Below are positions 45,843 through 58,060 of a stretch of 64,000 bases of DNA, piece by piece. The notes under the pieces were generated by a model, which ran no database searches, was not told where the DNA came from, and was given only the letters and a program-made list of their open reading frames with translations. Both the position numbers and the translations under genes were made by a program. Position 1 is the first letter of the stretch, and each line of letters starts with the position of its first letter. The DNA comes from Emydura subglobosa (Eukaryota; Chordata; Testudines; Chelidae): positions 61,942,764 to 62,006,763 of the forward strand of contig ML679941.1 of the NCBI GenBank assembly GCA_007922225.1, written 5' to 3'.

Positions 45843-46117
45843 ATAGTATTGCCAGCCCCAACTTATGAGTCAGATCCCCAAAATCACGAGATTCTTACTG
45901 TGAGGATTCTCTTCACTGGTCATCTGTTTTTTCATCCTTTAGGTCACGCTCAGTTTATATTTTCACTCTGTTCTCCCCATCTATAAGGACTAGAAACTTA
46001 CTAAAAATAACAATTAAGGCAGCTTATGCTTATGTGATAACTTTACTTCAGGAGCTTTACTTCAGAACAACAAATATTGCAAGTCTTGTGATAAAATCAT
46101 AAGAGTTGGCAACACTA
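45843..46117. mobile_element. Small element with TTGCCAGC/GTTGGCAA inverted ends
   Basis: Starts AGTATTGCCAGCCCCAACTTATGAG and ends CATAAGAGTTGGCAACACT, inverted repeats of about 20 bases with mismatches. A related start is at 29543. No target duplication could be fixed. Probably a non-autonomous DNA transposon. Confidence 0.45.
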
Positions 46118-46204
46118 AAATTTTTGTGTAGCCCAGCTAGTAGTAGCAGTAGTAAAGTGCATTTATTTATGTCTGAATACTGGTGATGTCATAGAATTTT
46201 CAGA

Positions 46205-46760
46205 AAACTTCTTCAGCCATCTCATCTCTAACTTTGTACACTCAGCAGCTGACTTCCCAATGATCTGCCACACACCATCTGTCCTCTTCTTGCTGATCAT
46301 CTCCTACTATGATGACCCACCACCATTCCTTCCATAATAACTTTTTCGCATTATTTCTATTTCTATGCCTGATGTGACCAAAGTACATAACTTTGCTCCT
46401 TTGTTTTCCAAGAGCAGAATCCACTTCTCTTCAGTAATATTTCGAAAAGAACCATTTTGTTCTCTTCCATCCAGGACATACACAAGTGTCTTTGTCAGCA
46501 CCACATCTCAATGCCTTCAGTTTTTTTCTTTTCAGCAGCATTAGTTTCCCAGAATTCACACTCGTAAGTCGCTTTGGAAAAAAATAAGTATTTTTATTCT
46601 TTTCATAGCAACTTACGGATGTGAATTCTGGGAAACTAATGCTGCTGACAAGAAGAAAATTGAAGCCTTTGAGCTATGGGAGAACAGATGCTGGATTTCA
46701 ATCACAGTTTCATTTAATCTGTCTGAGAGTAGATCGAGATGACATGGTGGTTAAAGCACT
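46205..46760. mobile_element. Fold-back pair of LINE (RTE/BovB-like) C-terminal fragments
   Basis: On the minus strand 46575-46205 and on the plus strand 46600-46740, broken frames give the same C-terminal LINE segment (plus strand: YGCEFWETNAADKKKIEAFELW). The minus-strand part goes further downstream in the protein. CCCAGAATTCACA at 46550 and TGTGAATTCTGGG at 46619 are perfect inverted copies around a centre near 46590. The family call rests on the WxxxxADxxKIExFELW motif. Confidence 0.55.
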
Positions 46761-48251
46761 GGTATCTGCTGATGCCCTGTCTGTCCTACCACTGCCATGT
46801 GTGTAATATATATTATAAACACATAACACATTGCGTACATATTTAAAAAAATTAAAGTATCAGCATATAAGTAAGCTTGCAATATATGAAACTGTCAAAT
46901 TCTGCCTTTTTGTAAGAAAACTGATCTTATTCAATTTTAAAAATCTTGATTATCTGTGGAAGTCCAGAGGCAAATTGGACAGCAGGAAGGCAAGATGGGA
47001 TGCACTGTGGATAAGCAGGATTGTGTGTGGCCTACACTGAAGATAGGAAATAGGGATTTCAGAAGGAAGAGGGTTCTTTGGGGATGTAGGCAGTCTGGGG
47101 GTTGTGGCATTGTTGGTGTAGAGGAGAGAGACCAGGAATGCATGCAGAGGGCCAGAGGAGGAAGAGGTTTTAGATGTTGGGGACATTGGGTCTGGGCTGG
47201 TGAAATCAGTCTCTGCTTGAACAGCTCCCTCTGGCACTTCTGCTTTTACTGTACTGCTCAGGATTGCAGGGGGAGCTCTTAAAGGAGAATAATATTGGTG
47301 CTGTGGAACTTGGCCCTGCCCTTACCTTATCCTAGCTTTCCCCCCCCCCCCCCCCCGCCCCACATATAGCACTGTTTTTCCCATACACATCCGTCCTCCT
47401 TCACCAGATGTTTGCATATCCCTTCCACTCCAACACAGAAAGCAAGACTGGAGAGCTAAGGGTAATGGGGAGATGGTTGTATGTGAGGAGGTTGTGAACA
47501 GAGATGTGAAGGAAGCATGGCAGGTTTGCCGGGTTGTGGAGTGGGAGAGAACAAAGATAGGAAAGGGTAGGGGGCAAGGCATGCGAGAGCTATGCATGAC
47601 AGTCTCAGTCGATGACCCTATATTCTGGAGAAAGTATTCATCTTGCCCATCTCACTCCAATGAATCTGATCTTATCTGAGAATAGAATTGCAGAGTGACT
47701 GGAGAAGAAGGGTAATCTGATGTCAAATGCACCTCTTAAAAAGCAACCTGAGCTATAAATTAGCCCTAACTAGACTATAAACATAACAAATACAACAGTT
47801 GTTAGAATCTTTAGATTAACTACAAACTCATTTATTTAAATGTTGTCTCCACATGATTTCAGTTAAGCTGAACTATATGGAGAGTTTGAAGATTCCGTCT
47901 TATTCTGTTGTTGAAGTTATTCTGGCCAAAAAAGAGAGAGATGAGAAATGCTGAATTTATGTATTATTTTTTTTTAAAAAGCTCATTTAAAAATTATTTT
48001 AAAAATCTTTTTGAACTCAAACTAATTAACACATTTCCTTTAGTAGCAAATTTGGAGATGGTATACTGTAGTATTCATACATAAGAGAGCTATTCAATTC
48101 CTGTTCTAAGTGCAAAGCTCAACTCAGCTGTAACTATGGGGTTGAGGCCAGTGCCTCCATAATGAGATTTATTATTATTGCTCAGATTGTGAGATTGCAC
48201 AATATAAACTAAGAGCACCCTTGTGCTTGCAGTTTTGCAGAGGAGAGAAGA
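46761..48251. other. Intron 3, unclassified; poly-C run at 47341-47356
   Basis: Positions 46970-47680 are G/A-rich and contain an 16-base C-run. No exon or named repeat. 47690-48180 is AT-rich. Confidence 0.35.
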
Positions 48252-48615
48252 TTGGTTCTTCGAGTGCTTGCTCATGTCCATTCCCAATAAGGGGTGTGTG
48301 TGTGTGTGTGTGTGTGTGTTTGCAACCTGCACCGGTGCCTGAAATTTTTCCTCTAAGGGTACCCATAGGGCCGGCTGTAGCGCACTGTGCACCGGTGCAT
48401 GAATGAGCCTGTATATAAAGCACTACCGGTCCCCCTCCCTCTCAGTTCTTTCTTACCACCTGTGACGGTGCTGGAATGTTCTCTTGCTGCTGCAAACTTT
48501 TTCAAACCTCGTGGTTTTTCTTAGTATTAGTGTATATAGTTCTATAGAGTTAGTTGTTTAAGTGTTGATTTAGAAATAGTTGATAGATTAGTAAGGGACC
48601 CAGAGATGGGCCATG

Positions 48616-50700
48616 TCCCGATCTCTGGTTTTTAAACTTTGTGCTTCTTGCAAGAAACCTATGCCACTGAGTGGCCCACACCAGAGTTGCCTGAAGTGCT
48701 GAGGAGAAGCTCACATGTGGGAAAAGTGCAAGATCTGCAGGAGTTTCCAACCCCGAACTAAAAAAGATTGGGACACTAACCTAAGAGCCTTTCTAATGGA
48801 GTCGGCTCTTAGACTTGTGTCGGAACCATGGTCAGACTCGGCACTGAGCATATTGGCCTTGACACAGAGTGCTCTCCCATCACTTCTGTCTTTCCAGCAC
48901 CGATCAAGATCTCTGATGCTGAAAAAGAAACAAAACCTCTCTGCCCCTGAAGACGGGTAAGATGGGCACTGGAGTGCTAGTGAGACCCGCATCAGACTGC
49001 TTGTCCATGCATGCTCTGAGGGATTGACACTAGTCCGGACTTCAAGCCCAGTCCTGGATCCAACGCCAACTCCAGGGAGCATCAGGGGCCCTCGATACTT
49101 GTCAGTGCCCACTACGCTTGAAGCTTTTCAGGCAGTGAAGCCTCCTGGCAATCCCCATGTCGCAAATGCCCAGGGAAAGGAGACCCGCGCACCCGGAACT
49201 GGTACCCCGGGCCTCTGAGAACTGTTCTAGGGGGAAACCTCCACTAAACCAGCGAATCCTGTCCCTGAGGCATTATTCTCCAATGCACCAATGGTCTGTG
49301 GCACCGATACCCGGAGCTGCAACATGAGAGGTTGAGCTCCCGCCGTTGATCTCCGGATACCCAGTGCCAGTCTCTAGAGTGATGGCACTGATCCGCAGAG
49401 CACCGTTGATCTCTGGAGCCTTGGCACCGAGCTGCGGGCTTCCGCCGCAGGTCCCCAGAGCTCTGGTCCTACTCACTGAGTCCTTACAGGAAACCAAAGG
49501 ACAAAAGTCATCTGCAGAACACCTGGCACTCAGACTCACAGCACTGCTCGTCAGTATCAGAGCACCAGTGTGCACGGCACAGTGCAGAAGGGCAAAAATT
49601 GGCATCAGTGCTCCTGTGGTTGCCCAACGGCTCATCAGACTCAGAGGGAGAAGAGGTGATCCTATCGTGGGCAAGGTCCTCGAACGTAGTCACTTCCCCC
49701 TGCTATCACCAATGGGGGCATGGCTTCAAAGTTAGTGGCCAGTACCGTGGCAGTTCTGTAATCTGTGGGGGTTCCCTCAAACAATGTCCCTGCAAACTCA
49801 CTTGTTCAAAGGGCCATGGTGCCGCAGCCTTCGTTGGCCCCAGACACAGCACTGGACTCGGATGTGGAGTCTGAGCAGGAAGGGGCACCCACTGAGAGCC
49901 CAGAGGAAACTATCCCAGCCAGAGAAAAGGACCTGATTCCCCCACAGTTGCCAACCTCTTCCTCACCTGATGAGGCGGTGGTGGGACCCTCCACAGCCCC
50001 TCTAGATGATTTTCGAGCCCACTTAGATTTGCTCAAGCATGTGGCGGTGAACCTAAACCTCAAGGTGGAGGAGTTGAAGGAACCTGCTGATGAGTTATTT
50101 GGCATCTTGACTACCGTGGCTCCATCCAGGTTGCCTCTCCAGTCTCTCCAAGCTGGCAGAAAAGAAATATTATGTACCTGCCAAGGGATTCGAATACCTA
50201 TACACTCATCTTTCCCCAGGGTTGTTGGTAGTAGCAGCTGCCACCAACTAAAAGGACGGACAAGGCCAAATGGGTTCTACCCCAAAAAACCAGGAGGCCA
50301 AAAAGCTTGATCTATTTGGATGTAAGGCTTATTCAACAGCAAGCCTAGAACTACATGTGTCTAATCATCAAGCGCGGTTGGGGAGGTACCACTTCAACAT
50401 CTGGCAATGTTTGGGTAAATTCTTTGACTTTGTACCACAGGCATCCAAGCAAGAATTTGAGTGCATCCTTGAGGAAGGGAGAACGATTTCTAAAGCCTCC
50501 CTTCAAGCAGCCTCAGATGCTGCCGTTTCTGTAGCAAGAAGTATGGCATCAGTGGTTTCAATGAGAAGGGCTTCTTGGCTCCAATCATCAGGCTTTTCAG
50601 TGGAGGTACAGCAGTCCATACAGGACTCCCCATTGATGGTACAGCCCTGTTTGCTGACTAGACTGATGCCAGGCTACATGGGTTGAAAGACTCGAGGGCC
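48616..50700 (+). pseudogene. DIRS copy 3 gag-like gene (broken)
   Basis: The zinc knuckle seen in copy 2 is present at 48698-48741 (CLKC, then GEAHMWEKC) but with a stop (TGA) right after the second Cys. Further on are an acidic Pro/Ser stretch (49830-50090), KKLDLFGCKAYSTASLELH (50297-50355), and QEFECILEEGRTISKASLQAA with VEVQQSIQDSP (50450-50630). At least three frame changes are needed to follow it. Confidence 0.75.
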
Positions 50701-51099
50701 GTGCTGTGATCCCTGGGCTTGTATGTACCCCATTGGCCACCAAGAAGCACTGGAGGCCTCAAGAGCTGCAGAGGTTCCCAGGACCACCCTATGGAGAACC
50801 CTATAAATGAAAAAATAGGGATTAGAAGAGGCATCAAGGTCACTCGTCTGACATCTGTCCCCAGCCGGGCTCAAACTGCCATGACCAAGGTCAAAACCAG
50901 AACTTTTGAAGGTACGCCTGAGAGCAACCTACCAGCCACTATCCCGGATCCAGACTCGCTGTTATTTTCATCCCGCTTTACTCCCTACCTTGTGACCTGA
51001 CTACCATAACATCGGACTGCTGGGTTTTGAACACGGTAGCCACGAGCTATATTTTCCAGTTTACCTCACTCCCACCTACTCACTTATCTTCCCCGTCCC

Positions 51100-51800
51100 T
51101 CTTCAGGGACCCTTCTCACGAGCAACTTCTCATCTGGCAGGTGCAGGCCCTCCTGCAAGTGGGTGCGGTGGAAGAGGTTCCTCCAGAACTGAGAGGGAGA
51201 AGCTTCTATTCTGCTACTTCCTGATGAGACCTATCCTGGACCTGCGAGGCCTCAACAGATATCTCAAAAAGTTGAAGTTCCGTATAGTCTCTCTAGCCAC
51301 CAGCATTCCTTCTCTGGATCCAGGTGAGTAGTACCCCGCCCTTGATTTAAAAGATCCTACTTCCATATCTCCATCTTCCCAGGTCACAGGAGGTTGCTAT
51401 GATTCATGGTAGGTGTGTGACACTACCAATTCAAGCTGCTCTCCTTTGGCCTCTAAACAGTGCCACGCATGTTTACCAAATGCATGGCAGTGGTAGCGGC
51501 CCATCTCAGGTGTTGAGGCATACAGGTCTTCCTGTAATTTCACGATTGGCTCATCAAGGGTCGATTAAGAGTGTAAGTCCAATGGAGCATCGAGGTGGTC
51601 AGGATCACCTCTCAAGCACTGGGCCTATTAATAAACGAGCAAAAATCAAAACTCGGTTCAGTCCAGAGGATAGAATTCATCGGAGCGGTCCTAGATTCCA
51701 CACTGACCAGAGCACTCCTGCCAGAAGCCAGGTTCCAGTCTATGTTGGAGTTGATAACTCTGGTGTCAACCCCACCACCTCACTACAGCAAGGGTATGCC
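51100..51800 (+). pseudogene. DIRS copy 3 reverse transcriptase (broken)
   Basis: Start region EQLLIWQVQALLQVGAVEEVP is open, then a stop at 51222. LDLRGLNRYLKKLKFRIVSLAT and LDLKDP follow in other frames. The catalytic box is decayed (near 51530-51550). RIEFIGAVLDSTLTRALLPEARFQ is readable near 51670-51740. More decayed than the RT of copies 1 and 2. Confidence 0.7.
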
Positions 51801-52005
51801 TGCTAGGTTACATGGCAGCCAGCACTTACCTAGTCCAGTTTGCCAGGCTACATCTCAGACCTCTCCAAATATGGCTGGCATCAGTGTACTCCTCATCCAT
51901 GCACCACCTGGATACTTATCTCTCTTGAGTGGTGGATGAATCCGTGTCACACGCTGGCGCGAGTCCCTTTTGTGGCTCCGAGACTGATGCTATCTCTGGT
52001 TTCCA

Positions 52006-52668
52006 ATGCCTCGAAGCTTGGGTGGGTGGTCCCTCAGGACCAAAGACCTCTGGACCAGAGATGAGCTGGCCTTACATATCAATGTCAGAGAGCTCAGGGC
52101 AATTCAACTGGCCTGCGAGGTGTTCCTACCTCAACTCTTAACCAAGGTTCAGATTCTCACGGACAACGTAGCGTCAATGTACTATATCAACAGGCAAGGG
52201 GGGTGCTCGATTCCCAGCCCTCTGTCAGGACGCCTTTCACTGTGGAACTTCTGTGTGGACCATGGCATTCACCTGGAAGTGGTACACCTGCCAGGGATCA
52301 GGAATATATTAGTGGACCACCTCAGCAGATCCTTTTCCTCTCACCATGAGTGGTCCTTGCACCCAGAGGTAGGCAGGAGCATCTTCCAGAGGTGGGATAT
52401 TCACCAAGTGGATCTTTTCGCCACCAAGTGGAACAGGAAGTACAATCAATTCTGTTCCATACAAGGGCTTGATGCGGACCCTCTGACCGACGCCTTCCTC
52501 CTATTCTGGATGGGCAATCTCATGTACACCTTTCCACCGATCCCACTGTTTCACAAAGTCTTCATAAAAATCAAGATGGACAGGGCATGGGTCATCTTGG
52601 TGGCCCCAGCATGGCCATGTCAACATTGCTTTGGGATTTTGCTCGATCTGTCTGTAGTCTGCCCTTGA
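52006..52668 (+). pseudogene. DIRS copy 3 RNase H region, open frame of 220 codons
   Basis: The longest intact transposon frame in the window. It shows NVRELRAIQLACEVF (catalytic Glu), ILTDNVASMYYINRQGG (catalytic Asp), LEVVHLPGIRNILVDHLSR and then the linker VDLFATKWNRK...DAFLLFWMGNLMYTFPPIPL and ILVAPAWP. This is the standard order linking RNase H to the recombinase in DIRS elements. The start Met is arbitrary; the frame belonged to a longer polyprotein. Ends at a stop where the recombinase part begins. Confidence 0.85.
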
Positions 52669-52789
52669 ATGCTGCTTTCCCGCTTGGGCCTTCTCACACA
52701 GAACCATGCTCATCTGCTCCACCTGGCATTCCCTGCACCTCACAGCTTGGTAGCTCCATGGCTGAGTAAAGAACAGTCCCACTTGGCAC

Positions 52790-53800
52790 AAGTCCAGCAG
52801 GCCTTGTTGGAGAGCAGAAAGCCTTCCACTAGAGGATCTTACCTGGCCAAGTGGAAGTGCTTTGCCAGCTGGGCAGCCCAGCATGATATTTCTCCAACTA
52901 AATCACCCATTCAGATAATCTTGGACTATCTGCTCCTTCTAAAGTAGGGCTGATAGGCTTTTTCATCAGTCAAGGTGCACCTAGCAGCCATATCGGCTTT
53001 TCACCCCCTATAAAAGGGAAATTAGTTTCCTCATATGAAATTTTAGCTAAATTTCTCAAAGGCCTGGAAAGACCCTTTCCAATGGTTCAGGACCCAATTC
53101 CCCAATGGGATCTGAACCTCGTTCTCTTCAGGCTTACCGGTCTGCCCTTTGAGCCCTTGACTTCTTGTTTCCTGATGCACCTATCCTGGAAAGTCGCATT
53201 CCTGGTGACAATCATGCCAGCTAGATGGGTCTCGGAAATTAAAGCCTTGATCTCTGAGCCCCCTTATGCAACCTTTTATAAAGATAAGGTCCAGTTGCAA
53301 CCACACCCAGTTTCCTGCCAAAGATGATTTCCAACTTCCATGTCAACCAGGATATTTTCTTACTGGTCTTCTTTTCAAAGCCTCAAAATTCTAATGAGGA
53401 GAGATGCCTTCGCACTCTTGACGTTAGGAGAGCTCTGGCTTTCTATATAAAGAAGACTAAGCCATTCTGTCAATCCATGTAACTCTTTGTTGCAATTGTT
53501 GACCGGATGAAGGGACAGCCGGTGTCATCACAGTGAATCTCGAATTGGATTACAGCCTGTATTTGAGCTTGCTATGAGCAGGTGGGAGTCGTGCCTCCAG
53601 CCTCCCTGACGGTCCACTCAACAAGAGCCCAGGCATCGTTAGAGACCTTCCTGGCTCTGGTCCTAATACAGGACGTCTGTGGAGCAAGCACATGGTTGTC
53701 AGTGCATACCTTCACATCCCACTAAGCCATCACACAGCAGGCCCGGGATGATGCTGGTTTCAGCAGAGCGGTGCTTCCAATGAAACGTCTATGAACTCCT
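52790..53800 (+). pseudogene. DIRS copy 3 tyrosine recombinase (broken, nucleophile codon is a stop)
   Basis: The N-terminal SAM-like part is open (LLESRKPSTRGSYLAKWKCFASW, 52805-52870). After a frame change WDLNLVLFRLTGLPFEPL and MPARWVSEIKALIS follow (53107-53260; first catalytic Arg in AR-W). The C-terminal part has VHSTRAQ (H-x-x-R) and HTFTSH, after which the codon that should be Tyr is TAA at 53723-53725 (copy 2 has TAT there). Confidence 0.8.
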
Positions 53801-53893
53801 GCCCACCTCTGAGGATACTGCGAGTGAGTCACCTAATTGGGAATGGACATGAGCAACACATCTTGAAGAACAACAGTTATGAGGTAAGTAACC

Positions 53894-54277
53894 ATTCTTT
53901 TGTGTTATAAATAAAATGAGTCTGACTATTAGTTGACTTTCTTCTTGGAATAGGACTAATATAAATTTGGTTTAGTTAATTTTTTGAAGCCAGGGTCTTG
54001 GAGGTTATGTCAAAAATTTTTATATATTGTTGTAAAGTCAGAGGTGCCCTGACTTTAAAAATTAAATTAAATTGTGCTGTCTAATATTCTCGATCCCAGT
54101 GTAAATGAAGAGTATGTCCTCTAAACAAACATTTAAAAGATATAGACGCTTGTATGAATGAAGAGTACAATGTTCTTTTAGAAATGAAATAAATGTGTGT
54201 ATTATGTGTAAAGGCTTTATTTATTGAATGATTTTATGGCAAACATTTTTAATGTACCATGATCTTCTTTACTTTAG
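53894..54277. other. End of intron 3, nothing recognised
   Basis: AT-rich, leading to the exon 4 acceptor. Confidence 0.4.
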
Positions 54278-54412
54278 CCCAAACTTGTTGTAACTGCAAC
54301 TTTTGGGATAGAACCAGGAAGGAGAGTGGCATATATACCGCTTCTAGAAAGAGCACTGGAGATGATACAGCACCGACCTGAGAAAGTTCTCATATGCAGT
54401 CGACCTCACTTG
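54278..54412 (+). CDS. ACSS3: ACSS3 coding exon 4
   Basis: Encodes residues 210-254 (45 codons), from PKLVVTATFGIEPGRR to the SRPHL end. The acceptor is TTTACTTTAG and the donor GTAAAC. The FGIEPGR stretch is characteristic of ACSS3 and its bacterial PrpE-like relatives, where it follows the IFGGF block of exon 3. It lies about 385 bp past the end of DIRS copy 3, so that insertion spared the acceptor. Confidence 0.94.
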
Positions 54413-54708
54413 GTAAACCTAATTGTTCTGACTTATTAACTTTTGTGTGTCTTCTTGGTGTCCTTTTTTTCTTTTTTAATCAAATATAATATATTTTTTG
54501 CTGTACATTTTAATTGGGATCTTTCATTTCATGAGATTAAAGTAACTTTTAATTATCAAGTAGAGCTTCTGTGTCTGAGAGATTAGGTACACTAGCTTTG
54601 TTCAAGGTACCCATATGGGAGACTGGATACTGCATGTCTTTTGAGCCAGTGTCTTTTATTCCATCTGATTAAATTTCATTGAATATTTCTGTGTTTCTTG
54701 GTGTATAG

Positions 54709-54849
54709 GGAACTGTTCCTCTAGTCTCAGGCCGTGACCTTGATTGGGATGAAGAACTATCAAAAGCCAAGCCTCATGACTGTGTTGCTGTTCGTTCAGA
54801 TCATCCTCTTTACATTCTTTATACTTCAGGAACAACTGGCTTGCCCAAG
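54709..54849 (+). CDS. ACSS3: ACSS3 coding exon 5, most of the ATP-binding P-loop
   Basis: Encodes residues 255-301 (47 codons). It ends with LYILYTSGTTGLPK, the phosphate-binding loop of AMP-forming acyl-CoA synthetases (A3 motif); its last Gly is the first residue of exon 6. The GRDLDWDEE segment upstream is also typical of ACSS3. The acceptor is GGTGTATAG and the donor GTAGAG. Intron 4, between exons 4 and 5, is only 296 bp. Confidence 0.95.
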
Positions 54850-56579
54850 GTAGAGTTTAATTTTTAGTATAAATATCTGTGACCAAACTATTTTTGGTTC
54901 CATATGAGAGAGCGGTTAATTAAAAGTCTGAAAATGTTTGCCAAAGCTCCCCATAATGAATGATAAGCATGGTTAGAACTGCTTTGATCTCATTTGCTCA
55001 CATTTCATTACTTTAACTTTTAAGATTTAAAATTCATTGTCTTCCAATAAATCATACTAGTGGATCTGAACATGAGTGACATAAAATAAATTGCATTCTA
55101 AATCTAAATATATATTTAATATAAATTCTTTAGGCGAAGGGACATATTTCTTATCTATGTATGCAGCCTCTGTATTAGCAGTATGATATAAATGTATAAT
55201 GTAGTGATAGGTTGGTCAGTAGTGTTTCCTTTGTGATCACTTGTTTGTTTTATACTGAATAAAGGAAGATCAGATATACTTCGTGAATTTTAACTGGAAT
55301 CAGGGTGTAATGTTGAATAGTTCCTCCACTGAAAAAAGAGTGCAAATAAAGATGGAAATTGAGATTGAATAAGGTTAGAAAACTCAGGCAGCATATGCTT
55401 TGAAGATTTTAGCCTTTCACATTCAAGTTGTCAATTATATATCTTTAGAAGAAACCTGATATGCTGAACAGAACACAGAATGCCCCAAACTTCTTTCTTG
55501 TACTAGTTTATTGCTAAATTAATAACATCTTTCTCACGTTCTTTTGTATATTTTTCTGATTTTTTCCCCATACCCAGCAACTTTAGTAAAAAACTAAAGA
55601 TATCCAAGAAATTAAGGAAAATTTTACATTTTGTCTGCTGTCCCTTCTTATTTTAAGATTGAAATGTCAGATCTGTTTCACCTTTGCCCCTTGTCTGACT
55701 GTTGCTCAGATCAGTCTAAAACTGTACATTGTTAAAGTAGCACCCTATAGGATTTGTGTTAGAACTTTTTTTGTAAAGGAGTATTTCTTCAGTGAAATGC
55801 CTGAGGGAATGCCCCCATGTAATCACATATGATTTAAGATTTAAGGCAATAAAAAGGCCTCCCCTCATAGGGATGGATTGGGGCATGCGTGAAGGAAGCA
55901 TCTAAAAAGACAATCTCAGTGGAAAGCTTTCTTAGTAAAGTGAGGAGGCCATTTGGCTCATATCCTTGCCAAACCCCCTTTTTGTGTGTAGAAGGGCTTG
56001 TATTGGAAACAGATTTTAGCCTTTGAGGATTTTGTTTGGGAGTCTGATGTATTGGTTTTGGGGGCGAGGGTGTGATACAAGAGAGCAAAAATTCCTGTGA
56101 CTTAGAAGAGGCCTGAACTTTTTCAGAAGTTTAAAGATGGATTGCTGGAATGTGGCCTGCAGAGCTAATTAATGTGGTACTGAATCATGTCCAAGTCCAT
56201 AGCAAGGGGGGGAAAAATCAGGTTAGCTGGAGGTACTGTATACTTTTGATATGAACTGGCAATCAGAAATATGGAATAGAATACATTGTGGAAAACTCAT
56301 GGATGAACTGGATAAGTGGAGAAGTCAATTTCCCATCTGCAGAGCTGACTTATTTGGTGACATTTGGTCTCTCCATCAATTATCTTTAATAAGAAATTAT
56401 TCCAGTGACTATCAGAAAATGGGTGAGTTTTTCTTATTCTGCTAGATGCTGACAGATTGCTAGGAGTAGCAATATGGTGGCAGGGGATAAAAGCATTTAG
56501 CCATTGGTTGCAATTGAGAAACTATGCTAGTAGTTTTTAATTTTCCTTTTCTGTTAATTGTATTTCTAATGAGTTAGAA
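54850..56579. other. Start of intron 5, nothing recognised
   Basis: AT-rich intron sequence without recognised element. Confidence 0.4.
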
Positions 56580-57125
56580 GATTTGTATTGTGATCTGACC
56601 ACATGTATAACACAGGCCATACACCCAATAACTTGGACATTAAGACTAACAATATATGTGATTTGAATTAAAGCATATCTTTTAAAAAGACATACAGTCT
56701 CAATTTATAGGCTTCATGTGATGGAGAATTCACCATGTCCCTTGGTAAAATGTTCCAGGGGTTACTTACTTGAAAAAAAAAGAACCAAAAAACCACCAGA
56801 ACCTAATTTCCAGTTAGAATTTGTCTAACCTTGACATCTAGCTGTTGGTTCTTGTTATGCTTTTGTATAGTAGAGTAAAGAACCCTCTACTACCAGGTAT
56901 CTTTTCATGTAGGTGCTTGAAGACCATAAGTCACCTTTTCACCTACAAGCCATGTTTCCAATGCTCAGCTCATTATTATGGCTCTTCTCAGTCCTTTCCA
57001 TTTTTCAGCATCTTTTTGTGAAGAATAGGCAACAAACCTGAACACAATTTTCCAGTAGGGTACTTACCAATCCCATTTACAGGGGTAATATCACCTCCCT
57101 GTAATTGCACTTCTGAGATTGCTAT
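56580..57125 (-). mobile_element. Old CR1 LINE 3' end, minus strand
   Basis: On the minus strand a diverged CR1 tail is readable, from CCTACTGGAAAATTGTGTTCAGG-like to TGGAACATTTTACCAAGGGAC and ...TGGTCAGATCACAA. Compare 16370-16860. Heavily mutated. Confidence 0.6.
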
Positions 57126-58060
57126 TGGAACATGGTTTTAATTGTGAGAGCTATTTTTCTCCAGGGGTAAAGTTGGTGGTGGACAAATGGAAGGCAAGTC
57201 AACTGGAAGAAAATTGATATTTTGAACTTGGCCTGGAATGTTAATGCAGGACAGCTCTCAGAGCACATGTCTGGGTTCTGAGGACTCAGTTGTAATAACA
57301 ATCAAAGCAAGATCCAAGGCAAAATCCTGTGTCTACTGGGACGAAATCAGGTTTCCCTGACTACAGTTTTCCAAGTTGTCAGAGTGTTGGAAATAAATGC
57401 AGATTAGTATGATTCTGTGTTAATTAAAACAGAGAATAGACAGAAATGCAGGATGCTGGAACTGAAAAGATGGTTCAGAAAGGTGTAGGGTGTGCAGGAT
57501 CGTATTCCCTCATTGGAATTTTGACTAAAGATGATGTAATAATGTGTCACAGACTGAAGCTCATGAAAATGTTACAGAAAGCTGCACTTTGCACTAGGTG
57601 TCTTAGATGGGGTTAAACGGGGGAATGAATCTTGTGAGAACCATTCACTCTTCTTTGAATCACTTTTGAAAAGAGCATTTGAATATGCCTTACAAGTGTA
57701 TACATCCTTCCATATGCCTTTCAGGTTTATAGACACTTAAAATGCTGCACAAACTGTGTTAATTGCTGGTTATTATACAAGTGCTCTGACCTACTATACT
57801 GTTTACCTTTCTCTCTGTTGAAGATGGGATTATCTCTGAAATATAGACAACTTTTTTTATTTATTTTCAGAAGAGAAAGATAAATATTTTCCTCAATATT
57901 CTCCAACCTGCACAAATTTTAGAATTAGAATTGATCACCATAAAGAATAATTTTCAGTAATAGGAACTGACATTAGGGTTGTTTTTATTATCAATCAGAT
58001 GGCTTTTTGGGGAACAGAAATACCATTTATTTTGTTTTTATTCTGAAATGGCTCAGACCT
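57126..58060. other. Intron 5, nothing recognised
   Basis: No exon or named repeat. Confidence 0.4.

Larger units (their letters stand above)
48252..53893 (+). mobile_element. DIRS retrotransposon copy 3, nearly full length
   Basis: The ends are inverted repeats: GGTTCTTCGAGTGCTTGCTCATGTCCATTCCC at 48254 and GGGAATGGACATGAGCAACACATCTTGAAGAAC at 53840, closing with TAAGTAACC. In between are gag (48616-50700), reverse transcriptase (51100-51790), RNase H (52006-52668) and tyrosine recombinase (52790-53800), the complete DIRS gene order. Stops and frameshifts occur in every gene. A GT microsatellite (48295-48319) is in the leader. It ends about 385 bp before ACSS3 exon 4 and has the gene's orientation. 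Confidence 0.9.

Noticed and set aside
52006..52668. 220-codon frame as a domesticated host gene
   Set aside because: It is the RNase H region of DIRS copy 3 and is flanked by broken parts of the same element; no sign of a separate promoter or splicing.
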